Source of the DNA: Cytospora piceicola
Lineage: Eukaryota > Ascomycota > Sordariomycetes > Diaporthales > Cytosporaceae
Length of the DNA: 64,000 nucleotides
Reading direction: 5' to 3'
NCBI GenBank assembly: GCA_023375675.1
Contig: JALQBC010000022.1
Span: 248,001-312,000, forward strand
The notes below the pieces were generated by a model. It saw only the letters and a program-made list of their open reading frames with translations, was not told the DNA's origin and did no database searches. Below, piece after piece: positions 47,976-59,055 of the stretch; the first letter of the stretch is position 1; every line of letters starts with the position of its first letter. Both the position numbers and the translations under genes were made by a program.

Positions 47976-48799
47976 TTAAATAACTAAATTACTAGCTAAT
48001 ATACTAGCTAACCTACTTACTTACCTACTTACTTATATACTTATATACTTATATACTTACTTAATAATTAAATAACTAAATTACTAGCTACTTTACTAAC
48101 TACTATACTAGCTAATTTACTAGCTAATTTACTAACTAACGTATTAGCTAACTTACTTACTTACTTACCTACTTACCGACTTACTTACTTACCTACTTAT
48201 TTACTTACTTACCTTATCTACTTACTTACTTACTTAATAGCTAACTTACTAGCGAATTTACTTACTAGTTAACTTACTCACTAACTTATTAACTAACTTA
48301 CTAACTAATTTACTAACTAACTTACTTACTTACCTACTTACTTATTTACTTTATAACTAACTAACTAACTTACTTATTTCTTTACTTACTTAAAAATTAA
48401 ATAACTTAATTACTAGCTACTTTACTAACTACTTTACTAGCTAACTTACTAGCTAACGTATTAGCTAACTTACTAGCTAACTTACTTATCTACCTACCTA
48501 CTTACTTACTTACCTACTTACTTACCTACTTACCTACTTACCTACTTACTTATCTACCTACCTACTTACTTACTTACCTACTTACTTACTTACTTACTTA
48601 CTTACTAACTTATTTAATTACTTACTTAATAGCTAACTTATTAAATAACTTACTTACTTACTTATCTACTTACTTACTTATCTACTTACTTAATAGCTAA
48701 TTTACTTACTGTTTAACTTACTTACTTATTTACTTACTTACGTATAGTTTTACTTATTTACTTATATATTTGCTTACTTAATAGCTAACTTACTTACTA

Positions 48800-48836
<37 letters not shown>

Positions 48837-48995
48837 ATAGCTAATTTACTTACTAGCTAATTTATAAACAAACTTACTTATTTACTTATTTACTTGCCTA
48901 CTTACTTACTTATTTACCTATTTAATAACGAATCTACTTACTAGCTAACTTACTAACTAACTTACTAACTATCTTACTAACTAACTTACTAACTA

Positions 48996-49036
<41 letters not shown>

Positions 49037-49146
49037 TTTACTTATTTAATAGCGAATTTACTTACTAGCTAACTTACTAACTAACTTACTAACTAACTAA
49101 CTTACCTACTTATTTACTTACCTACCTACTTACTTACTTACCTACC

Positions 49147-49194
<48 letters not shown>

Positions 49195-49200
49195 AACTTA
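46610..49200 (+). repeat. TTAC-type minisatellite in copy D
   Basis: About 2.6 kb of TTAC units with interspersed CTAGCTAA, TATTTAC and AACTAACT variants. The same array occurs, shorter, in copies A, A', B and E, always between head and tail, so it is part of the element. Confidence 0.9.
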
Positions 49201-49670
49201 ATTCGAATCTAAAGGCTTATATAAGCCTTCGGTAAAGAAAAAAGAAGGGAAAGCCTAAGGTTCGGGTTAAGAACCTTAAGAACTTAGAAAACTAAAACTA
49301 TTAGCTTTAATAGTAAGCCTACCTTAAAAGCTACGATTTAATTAAGTATACCGTTTAATAGCCCTTTTTCTACAGATTCAGATTTAGGTAAGTACGTCTT
49401 AATCGGATTAAAACTCGAGCGTGCATCTTAGTTCGAACCTAAGGTCTTCGGTAAAGAGGAAGGGAGGGAAAGGCTAGGGTTCGGGTTAAGAACCTTAAGA
49501 ACTTAGAGAATTAGAACTATTAGCTTTAATAGTAAGCCTACCTTAAGGGCTACGATTTAATTAAATATACCGTTTAATAGCCCTTTTTCTACAGATTCAG
49601 ATTGAGGTAAGTACGTCTTAATCGGATTAAAACTCGAGCGTGCATCTTAGTTCGAACCTAAGGTCTGCTG
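49201..49670 (+). repeat. Two ~220-bp tail subrepeats in copy D
   Basis: Each unit carries GGTTCGGGTTAAGAACC, AACTATTAGCTTTAATAG, TACGATTTAATTAA, TACCGTTTAATAGCCC and CTCGAGCGTGCATCTTAG. Copy A has three units, E two and B one. Confidence 0.85.
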
Positions 49671-50140
49671 TAAAGGGCCTTATCGTAGGCCTAGGCCTTA
49701 TCGTAGGCTTTAAAGTGACTGTAAGTCTTCCGGCAGGCATTCAAAGACCTTAAAGTGACTGTAAGCTTTCCGGCAGGCATTAAAGGCCTTACAATTACTA
49801 GTGCATTTAGTCGCGGAACGACTAGAATCACTGCTTCTCATAGCCAATCAGATCCTCTAGACGGGTGCTATAGCGAATCAGCATGATTGTAATTCAGAGC
49901 TAATCAGAATCAAAAACAGGTGGCACAATCTCAAGGGCAACAATTTCTATGTGCTCGCCCGCCTTGTAAAACAAACATCAACCTTCCTAACGGAAGGCAT
50001 TAAAGTGATTAATTTAAACTGATTAAATTGAACTAATTGAATTAAACTGATTGAATTGAGCTAATTGAATTAAACTGATTAAATTGAGCTTTAAATTAAA
50101 CTAATTGAATTACTAATTGAATTAAAGTAGTTAAGTTACT

Positions 50141-50240
50141 AGCTAATCAGATTAATCTGCAGCGACAAGGGCCTTTACTCGATGTACAGTATAAGGCAGC
50201 AGTACGAATCTCCATACTAGCAGTACGAATCTCCGTTCTC
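50141..50240 (-). repeat. Z right terminal inverted repeat
   Basis: Complementary to 46,248-46,346. It ends CTCCGTTCTC directly before the TAATAGTTTA duplication. Confidence 0.75.
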
Positions 50241-53200
50241 TAATAGTTTAGTTAGCTTTTTCGTTACTTTTAATATCGGTATAATTTAAGCTTTAAATAA
50301 TAGTAACTAAAACCGGAATTTAAAAAATAGTATCTTTAAAATAAAAGAACTTATATTATAAACTATTTAACGTATAGGTAACGATACTTTAAATAACCGT
50401 AGTATTATCGATATAAATATAGTATTATAAAAACGTAAAAATAGTAAAAATGTATATTACTAAAACTAAATAAACCGTTTAAAAAACGTTTTAAATCTCG
50501 GCGTTGAAAACCTTTAAGTAAAGTAAAAGGCTATCGTTATAATAAACACGTTTATCGTTTTAATATACTATAAATCTTTAACCGGTATTATTTTTAATAG
50601 TAAAGCTGTCGAAGTATAAAAAAACCGAATTCCGAAAGCTAAAAAGAACTATATTATTATAACGTAGTTTCCTTTATAGCTTATTATATAATATAATTAT
50701 TAAAAGTATTATATAACGTATAAGTATAAAAGTAAGTTTAATAAAAAAAAGGGCTAATACCGAAATCTGTTATAAGTAGGTTATAAACGAAAAAAAGTAA
50801 AAGTAAAAGGCTAGCTTTTTACTTTTATAGCTAATATAAAGTAAAAGGTTATATAAACGAATAGTAATTAGATAATCTCGGTTAAAGATATAAAGCCGGA
50901 AACTAGCTTATAGCCGGATCTGTTAAATTAAAACCTTAGCTAAGGAAAGCTTATTATTTTAGTAAACTATAAGGGTCGGAGTTATACGTTAAGCCAGTAC
51001 TACTATTTTAATAATAATATAAGCAGCTTTATGGATATTATAAAAATAGCCTTATTATCGTATAAAAACTATTTAGTTAATAATATAAGTATTAAGTTTA
51101 TATAAACCTTTTACTTAAACTTTAGCTATAAAAAAAGTAATAAAAAAGATATAAGCTTAAGTAGCTTTATATATTATTATTAAAAAGGTTTTAATAACGA
51201 TATAGTTAAGGTTATAAAGATAAAAGGCTACGTAATATACTTTAATAGCTTATACTTTAATATATAAATAGAAAGAAAGTCGGAGGTTAAACTAAACTTT
51301 AAACTAGTAAACCGGCTTAATATTAAAGATAATAATATATAAGCCGGTTTAGACTTTATATTAGTTAAAAGTATTAACGTAAGTAAAGTATAATAACTTT
51401 AACTTTTTCAAAGTAAAAGCGATTATATTATTCTGTTTTTATATAAAAGTACTTTAAAGAGTTTTAAATAAACGTATAAAGTTATAGCTATATTATAGTT
51501 AGTATATAAAAAACAACTACGTTATCGGTAGAAACGTAACAGAAAGCGACGTTTTTATAAAGTAGTAAAAGGAAAAGACATAGTATATATAAGATTAAAA
51601 AGGTTAAAGATCTTTATAATATATTACAGATTAAAACATATATAGTTATATAAATACCTTTTAAATATACCTATATAAAAAACGGCTAGTAATAAAAAAG
51701 TATATTTATAAAACGAAATATAAAAGCTAGCTTTATTAATGAAAACGTAACGTAAAGTAGTTAAGTAAAACGGTATTAAATATACTTTAAACGTTTATAG
51801 TTAAAAATAAGCCTATTAGTTTTTATTAAAAAGCAGATTTTATAGTATATATAAAATAGGCGGTTAAATTTATAGCTAATCGTTTAAAAGATATATTAAA
51901 GTATTCAAAGTTAAATAAGTAGTAATAAATAATAAACGTAAATATATATTAAGTAATAAAACGTTTTAACTCTTTACTTAAGTAAGAAAGTAAAACGATC
52001 GAGCGGTAAGAATGAAGTTTAAATAATCCGATTTACTTTATTTAAAGATTATAGCGACTTCTGTTTACCGGAAGACGTAAAGGTAGTATTTAATAGTTAA
52101 ATCACTTTTATAAAGTATCCGGATAGCTTTAATAATAACTAGCTATATTAAAATAAGTATATAAACTATAATAGTATTAGTACCGAAAGCTATATTATAT
52201 AACTTAATATAGTGTATCTTAACTTTATCGATATATATATAAAGATTTTATAAGATCGAAAATATATCGAAGATATAAAGTTTTTAAAAGTTTAAAATAT
52301 TTTAACCGGAAGAAAAACGATATAAAATAAAAGTATATAAGTATTTAGCTTTATTAGTAAAGATTATAATAAGTAAGTTATTTTATATAAAAAGCAGAGA
52401 ACAGAAAGTATTTATATATTTATATTATTTAATAACCGGAAAATTTAATTATTATCGGTTATAAAAGTAGTTTAGTTTTACTAATACTATTTTTTAATAT
52501 ATTATATTATCGTTCGGAAGTATCGGTAAGTAATAAAAAAGTTAAAGTATATATATTTAATATAAACTTATATATAATATAGTATTTCGAAGTTTATTAA
52601 AATATAGTATAGCCGGAACTAAATATAGGTTTTTTTATAGCTTAAAAGTATTTTTATAATAAAGTTATAATACTAATAACTAAAGTATTAAGCTAAAAAA
52701 CGTATTTATAGTTATTAAAAGCGATATAATAAATTATTTAATAAGTTAAGTAAATTTTATATTTTATAAGAAATTAAAATAAAGTTAAAAGGTTTTGCGT
52801 TAATATAGTATATTAGTAAAAACTATAGTTTATAAAGTATTATAGTTTAATCCGGTTTATAAAAAGTAAAGTACTTAAGTAATAGCCTTAAAGGTATTAA
52901 AGAAAATAAGGTCGATAGTATTACCGAAGTTATAAGTAAAGGCAAAAAAATTAAAAGCTATAAAGCTAACGTTATCGGCTTATATAGTAATCCGGTTACT
53001 TAGTTTTATATAATAATTATAATTAAGTTATTAAATCTAATAAATAACGTTAAAGTTGTTTATTATAATAAAGTTATAAAAAACTATTTAATATTTTAAT
53101 TATTTTAAAATTTAATGGGTTTTTAATTATCGGCGGTATAAGTTTATAAAGGTAATACCGTTAACAGAAACGATATAAGAGTATAATAAATCGAACAGAC

Positions 53201-55250
53201 GTAATTAATACGTTAAGTAATATAAAGATTTTCTAATAGAAGTAATAACAGAAAAGGCTATAGTTTAATCTTTTATTATTATAAAGAATATTAAAGCTTT
53301 AATAAGTTTTAATAAAATAACGTTAGTTTTTAAGGTTAACTTATAAGTTTAAAATAAAAACTATATTAACGCCGGCTTTATAAATAAGGTTAAAAGTAAT
53401 ATTATAAGTAAAACCGGAAGCTTAAATATTAACTTAAAACGTAATAAATTCTTTTAAATAATATATATTAATTAGCATAAAAGCTAAATTTAGTAATAAA
53501 GTATTTATAATAAGTCGGGCTAAACAATATTTATAATAAAAGGGTTAAAATTAAGAAAGTAGTATACTATCCGAGAAGGAAAAGAAACGATAATAGTAAT
53601 AGCTTTCGATATAAGTTTAAAAAGATCGGTATAAATCGGGTTTAGTTTATTAATAGTAACGTCGGCTAAAAGTATCGACGTAGTCGGGTATATAGCTTAG
53701 AATTCTTTAGGTTTAAGCTTATATAAAACCCGGAGCTATTATATAATAAAATAAAAAAAGCTAGCTGTTTTTACGTTTAAAATAAGCCGGGTAGTTAAAA
53801 AAAACTTATAATATATAAACTTTAATAGTTAACGTATTATAAAAGGTTTTTATAAAGTAATTTATAATAAAGCTTACTATAATTAAAGTATTATTCCGTT
53901 TAAGTATAGCTATATAAATTATAAAGGTTTATATACTAGGTATATTATATAACTTAAATTTATATTTAAAGTATTAAATTAATAAAAAGCTAAAAAGTTA
54001 AAAGCTAGCTTAAACTAGCTTAAAAAAAAGAAAACACTTGATTATAATTAGGAAATTTATTAAAATAATACCGAAAAGGTTAATAACTAATAAAGGCTTA
54101 TCCGGTAACTACTTTTATTTCGGCTAAAAAAAAGCTATATATATCGTATTTATTACTATCGAAATAACGGATTATAATAGGTATTCAAGCTACGATTATT
54201 ATATATTATAAAATAGTAGGTTTAATTTTACAGTTATAGTTATTAAAGAATAGCTAAAAAGTAAAAAGGTAAGTTTATATAAATTAATCGAAAAGATAAA
54301 GTATAAAGCTAGTATAGACTTTTTATACTTTTATAATTTTATTCGAAGTAAGGCTTATAATAGTTTAAATAACAACTTTAACTTTTATAAAGGAAATATC
54401 GTATTATTCGTATATATATAAAATCTATAGAAATAGTCGATTATCGGTTTTAAACTTAAGCAGTTTAGTTAAGTAAGTAAGTCGAGTTAAAGTTTAATAT
54501 AGTAATTATAGTTAACGTAGAATATTATTTAAAGTAAAGGTTATAAATTTTATAATTATAATAAAAGTGTAAGGTATAGTAAAGGCAGGTAGATATAGCT
54601 TTAAAGAACGTAAAAAGGCTATAAAAGCTATAAGTAAAACAATTAACGTTAGTTTAAAGCTAATAAAGAAAAACGGCTTAAAAGCTACTACGATTAATAA
54701 GCTAATAACAGGTTAGGCTAGCTATATAAACGTATATTATAAAACGTTATAAACTTAAAAGGCTTATTTTAATTAAACGCTAGTAGTAAATATAAATAAT
54801 AAAGTATTAAGTATTATAGTTATAGCTATAAAAACTTTAGTATAAGCTTATCTATCCTTTTTTTCCGCTTATAGTAAAGTAGTAATAAGGTATTAAAAGA
54901 ACGATGAAAGCGGTTATACCGGCTAAGGTTTATATTGTATAAGGAAGTTAGTAAAAAGAATAGGTTCGACTTAAGTATTTAAAATCTTAACCGTTCGTAA
55001 AGTAATATCTGTTATATAAAAGAGACGCGATATAAGTATAGTAATAGGCCGAGTAGCTAAAAAGGGGGTATAGGCTATATTAATATAATAAGATAAGAAG
55101 GTATATATAAAGCGTAGGTAAAGGGGTAAGGATTTAGTTTATAGTATATAAAGCTTTTTTTAAAGATAAGAACTTAAGTGTTATAATTTAAAGGAGGGAA
55201 AGAGAAAAGAATAAATAATTACTTAGTTTATATATAACTGTTAAGTTAAG

Positions 55251-55768
55251 TAACCTTTATTTAGCGTTACGTCGTTCTGTTATATACTTTATAAGTATAA
55301 TAATATATAATAATAATAAAAAGCAGTAATAAAACCGTTAAATTAAAAAAACGTTTATTAAAAAGAATTAAATTTTAAAACTTTAAAGTATTACTACTTA
55401 TAGCTATATAATATATAATAAAACGTTACTTTTTAATAATATTAGTTATTTAATTACATATTTAGTTATTAATTTAACTACTTATTTATAATAACTACCT
55501 TTTAATATTATACCTTTTATTAATAAAAGATAGTATTTGTTTTATTAAGTAGGTAAGTATATATAATATTTCTTACTTATTTAATATTTTAATTTTAATA
55601 AGCTTTAAACTATAATTATACTAATATTTTATAATACTTATTAAAAAAATCTAATAAACTCTTTAAAAGTATATCTCTAGCTATTAAACAGCTAAAAGAA
55701 CTAAATATAATAAGCTTTTCTAATTCTTATTAAAAGCTAATATAATATTTTAAGTTTTATTTAAAGTA
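55251..55768. other. Unassigned AT-rich stretch
   Basis: Heavily AT-rich sequence between the presumed right end of X and copy G. No repeat partner or motif was recognised. Confidence 0.35.
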
Positions 55769-56022
55769 TATTAAAAAGTAGCGGTAAAACTACTTATTAA
55801 AGAAAAACCTTTTATTATAAAAACTTAAAACCTTAATAATTAAATATACTACTTAAGCTATTTTATTATATCCTTAATAGCTTTAAGTAAAGTAAAATTT
55901 ACTTATTTATTAACTAATTAATATATTAATAAACTTGTTTATTTATTTAATTAATTATTTATATAGTTATTTACTTACTTACTTATTTACTTACTTACCT
56001 ACTTATTTATAGCTAACTAAGT
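55769..56022 (+). repeat. TTAC-hairpin family, copy G (decayed head with the hairpin deleted)
   Basis: From GTAGCGGTAAAACTAC the sequence follows the family head through CTACTTAAGC. It then jumps to the segment after the long hairpin (TCCTTAATAGCTTTAAGTAA) and ends in a short TTAC array. The hairpin itself is missing. Confidence 0.65.
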
Positions 56023-56756
56023 ATAAATAACTAGCCTATAGAAGATACGTTAAGGTATAGTGTTTTATTATACTGTTTAGGTATATTACTTTTTAAAAGT
56101 AAGCTATTTAAAAGTCTTTATAGAATCTTTAAAGTAACTAGGCATTTTATTAAGCGGTTAGGTATAGCCGGTAGGTATAGCTAGTAGGTAGACTATAAAG
56201 GGCTTAGACCTTATATATACTATTATACAGCCTTATTATATTAAAGTAAATTAAAAGTAAGCTTAAAGGCTTATACTTATATACGATTATAATATAAGTT
56301 TATATAGTAGAACTTTATTATATATTATTCTTATTTAAGTAAAATAATAATTAAAATAACTGTTTAAAATACTTTTAAAAAACTATAATATAAAATTAAT
56401 AAATTTAATATTACTAGCTTTTATATTAAGCCTTTTTAGCGGTTTAAGTACTTAAAGTACTAAATATATTGTTTTAAATAACTTTTAAAGATAAAAAGAA
56501 TATATAAATTATTATAAACTTAAAAAACAAATATTAATTTTAAAATAAGTTTTAATAAAGCTTATAATTTGAGTTTATTATTTTTCTTAGTTTATTTCTT
56601 AATATAAACTATATAATAATTAATTATAAATTTTAATATATACCTTCTTTTTATATATTACTATTTTCTTATTATCTTTTTTATCTTTATATTATACTTA
56701 TTAATATAAGCTTATTAGATATACTATACTTTTATAGTTTAAATATACTTAAAATA
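56023..56756. other. Unassigned AT-rich stretch
   Basis: No partner or coding motif was found. It could be a further decayed piece of copy G's flank or of another element. Confidence 0.35.
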
Positions 56757-56761
56757 ATATT

Positions 56762-56961
56762 TATTAGTAAAGCTAAGGGTAATATAAATACGATCGATTG
56801 TATAGTCTGTTTAGCTTAAATTATATATATCTATTCTTTAAGTTTAAAGCTATTTATAGGCTTAGTATAGAAACTTATTTATAAGCTAAGCGGCTTAATA
56901 GTTCTACCGCTTTACCGAAGCGGTAGGCTTAACCGCTTACCTAATTAAGTAACGTTTTATA
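56762..56961 (+). repeat. LTR-4 left LTR
   Basis: Direct partner of 63,292-63,491. Shared blocks include CGATTGTATAGTCTGTTTAG and CTTAACCGCTTAC, with transitions between copies. Confidence 0.85.
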
Positions 56962-58939
56962 TTAATAGCTTTTCTGTTTTATAATAGCTTCGTACTATCG
57001 ATCTACTTATACTACTTATAGCCTTATACGTATAAGCTTTTATAGTTTTATATATATAGGCTTTTTTTAATCGTTTACAATACTTTTATAAAAAGCCGAC
57101 GTCTTTCTGATTATTACCTTTAATCGGTTTACTATCGGACCGACTATAAGGTATAATACCTACGGTATTATAAGTCGATACCTTTAGCCTGCTATACTGT
57201 TTACATCGTCGATTAAGCCCGGTTTATATATCCTTTTACTTTAATTATTAACTTATTTAAATCGATTAGGTATACTAAAGCCTTATTTAACGATACTTTT
57301 ATTATTATGTCGGTTAAATTATTATTACCGTTAATTTATTATATTTTATAGATTTTCTATCTCTTATATAACTAACGTAGCGATATAATATCGATTATTA
57401 GCCGCTTCTCTTTCGTTATACTTAGCTTAACTAAGCACTTATATTATAAGTATAAGTTTATATAGATTATAAAAGGAATTATCGGAAGGTTTAGTTAATT
57501 AGTAATTATCTACAAAATAGATAAAATTATAACGCCGAGATTAAAGCCGTTAGTTATACTGTAGATCTTTAATACTAAAACGCTTTATATAATACGTTTA
57601 TATTTTATAAAAGACTAATATAGAACGTTACTTTATATTTTATATTATATATTATTATTGTTTTTCTTTTTATTAATAAGAATAATTATAAAGCCGATTT
57701 AAAAACTAAAATCTTAGTTATTTATAAAAGAACTATCGATAAAGACGGTTAATTTAGCTTTTATTAGATTTAAAGTAATATATTATAAACCCTTTTCAAC
57801 GTTTTTTATTTACTATTTAAAGCGTTAATTTAATAGCTTATAGTTTTTTATATTTAAGTTTTAAATCTAAGCTACGATAAAGAGATTAAAAGCGGCTTCC
57901 GGCTAATAAATCGATACTAAATATACCTTATAGATATACTATTTAAGATACTTTTAGGTATAGTTAAACGCTTTCAGGTTAACCTTTTCGATTTTAACGC
58001 TTTATCTCTTTTATTTAACTTCGATAGATTTATCGTTATATATCATTACTTTAATATTATTAAAATCGAAAAGAATATTCGGCGAAAGCTTTATTTTAAG
58101 CTTATATTTAATCTTTACTTTTTAAATCTCCTTTTCTTTCGTTATCGAAAAAGCTAAGGTTTCGAGTATAAAGGTATTATCGGTCTATATACCGACGATA
58201 CTAAAAAAGTCTTTACCGCCGGCCGTAATAAAAAGGTAAAGGTTATATATAAATATATTTATATTAAGTTTTATATAATAGTATTTATAATACGTTGTTT
58301 ATTAGTACACGTTTACTTCGGTAATACTATAAAAAGGCTTTATAAGCTATATAATAATACTTAAAAGGTATTAAGGCTTAAGTTTTTTCGATAACATAGT
58401 TAAGATTATTTATATTAGCTTTAATTTTAATTAAAAGTAAGCTTATATAACGTTATAAGGCTTTATGATTATATTTATTCGGAGTAAAGATAAAGCGAAA
58501 ACGGCGATAATACGTTAACGATTAAATAAAGATATCTTTTTTATTAACGTTATTATACCTTTAAATAATAAAGCGTAACTTTTTATATAGCTTTTTAGTT
58601 TTACTTTTAACTTTATAATCTATTTGCGTTTTAAATAAACGGTATAAGCTATAAGCTTTTTAATTAAATAGCTTAAAATAAAAGACGTTATAGCCGATAA
58701 AGTTTATAATTTCTTTTGTATTAGACTTTTTAAAAGGCTCACCGAAGTTAGTAATAACGTTATTATAACGTAGCTTTAAAGCTAACTTATAATTATCTTT
58801 CTCTTTTTAAGTAAAAAAGACGAAAGTAGTCGAAGTAGTTAAAGTAGTTGAAGCTGTTAGTTTAAGTTTATTCTTAGACTTAAAAGGTTAGCTACGTTTT
58901 TATAGCCTTTATAGTTCGGTTTACGTTAAAGCGATCGGT

Positions 58940-59055
58940 AACTATAACTCGGTTTACGCCGGACCGAGCGAAAGAGATACTTTAAAGGTTTATGCCGGAG
59001 TTTATACCGGACCGAATAAAGAAGATACTTTAAAGGTTATATCTTTAAAATCGTT
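58940..59055 (+). pseudogene. LTR-4 coding relic with a 16-residue tandem repeat
   Basis: One plus frame reads SVYAGPSERDTLKV and then VYTGPNKEDTLKV. The second starts 48 bases after the first (GTTTACGCCGGACCG at 58,952, GTTTATACCGGACCG at 59,000). A stop follows shortly after. Repeat period and conserved VYxGPxxxDTLKV show selection on a protein before decay. Confidence 0.6.

Larger units (their letters stand above)
46444..50001 (+). repeat. TTAC-hairpin family, copy D (best preserved, full length)
   Basis: The head starts ACTGGGGAACGGCGG. It contains a small GGCGGT/ACCGCC hairpin, the palindrome CCTTCCGTTAGGAAGG and the long hairpin at 46,545-46,589. A TTAC minisatellite of ~2.6 kb follows, broken by TAGCTAA-type variants. 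The tail begins TTCGAATCTAAAGGC (49,201), has two ~220-bp subrepeats and ends CCTTCCTAACGGAAGGCATT, an inverted echo of the palindrome in the head. It is the least RIP-mutated of all seven copies and serves as reference. No coding region is present. Confidence 0.85.
46248..50240. mobile_element. Element Z: TIR element with 9-10 bp target duplication (Mutator-like)
   Basis: The ends are inverted repeats of ~100 bp (46,248-46,346 and 50,141-50,240) starting GAACGGAGATTCGTACTGC and ending at AGATTAATCTGATTAGCT. The flanks are TAATAGTTA (46,239-46,247) and TAATAGTTTA (50,241-50,250); the empty site in X copy 2 reads TAACGATTTA. Long TIRs with a 9-10 bp duplication fit the Mutator superfamily. Inside the TIRs lie short tandem arrays of ACTAATTAAAGCG-like units (46,370-46,440) and AATTGAATTAAACTG-like units (50,003-50,130). 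Between them lies TTAC-hairpin copy D. There is no transposase, so it would be non-autonomous. Confidence 0.7.
45530..55250 (+). mobile_element. Element X, copy 1 (split by Z), unclassified and RIP-degraded
   Basis: The pieces are 45,530-46,247 and 50,251-~55,250, interrupted by Z. The left piece and the first ~1 kb of the right piece match copy 2 in inverted orientation. The remaining ~4 kb is unmatched in the window and has a purine-biased plus strand, suggesting plus-strand coding, but every frame is broken. The right boundary is a guess: no end structure was found. No reverse transcriptase, DDE or helicase motif could be identified with confidence. Confidence 0.5.

Noticed and set aside
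46600..49200. TTAC array considered as a CRISPR-like or centromeric satellite array
   Set aside because: Units are 4-bp with irregular variants and no unique spacers. The array is always bounded by the same head and tail, so it is an internal part of an element.
58190..58230. YTDDTKK-like plus-strand reading resembling a LINE reverse transcriptase motif in LTR-4
   Set aside because: Flanking residues do not fit a reverse transcriptase and the element has LTRs and a 5-bp duplication; chance is likely.
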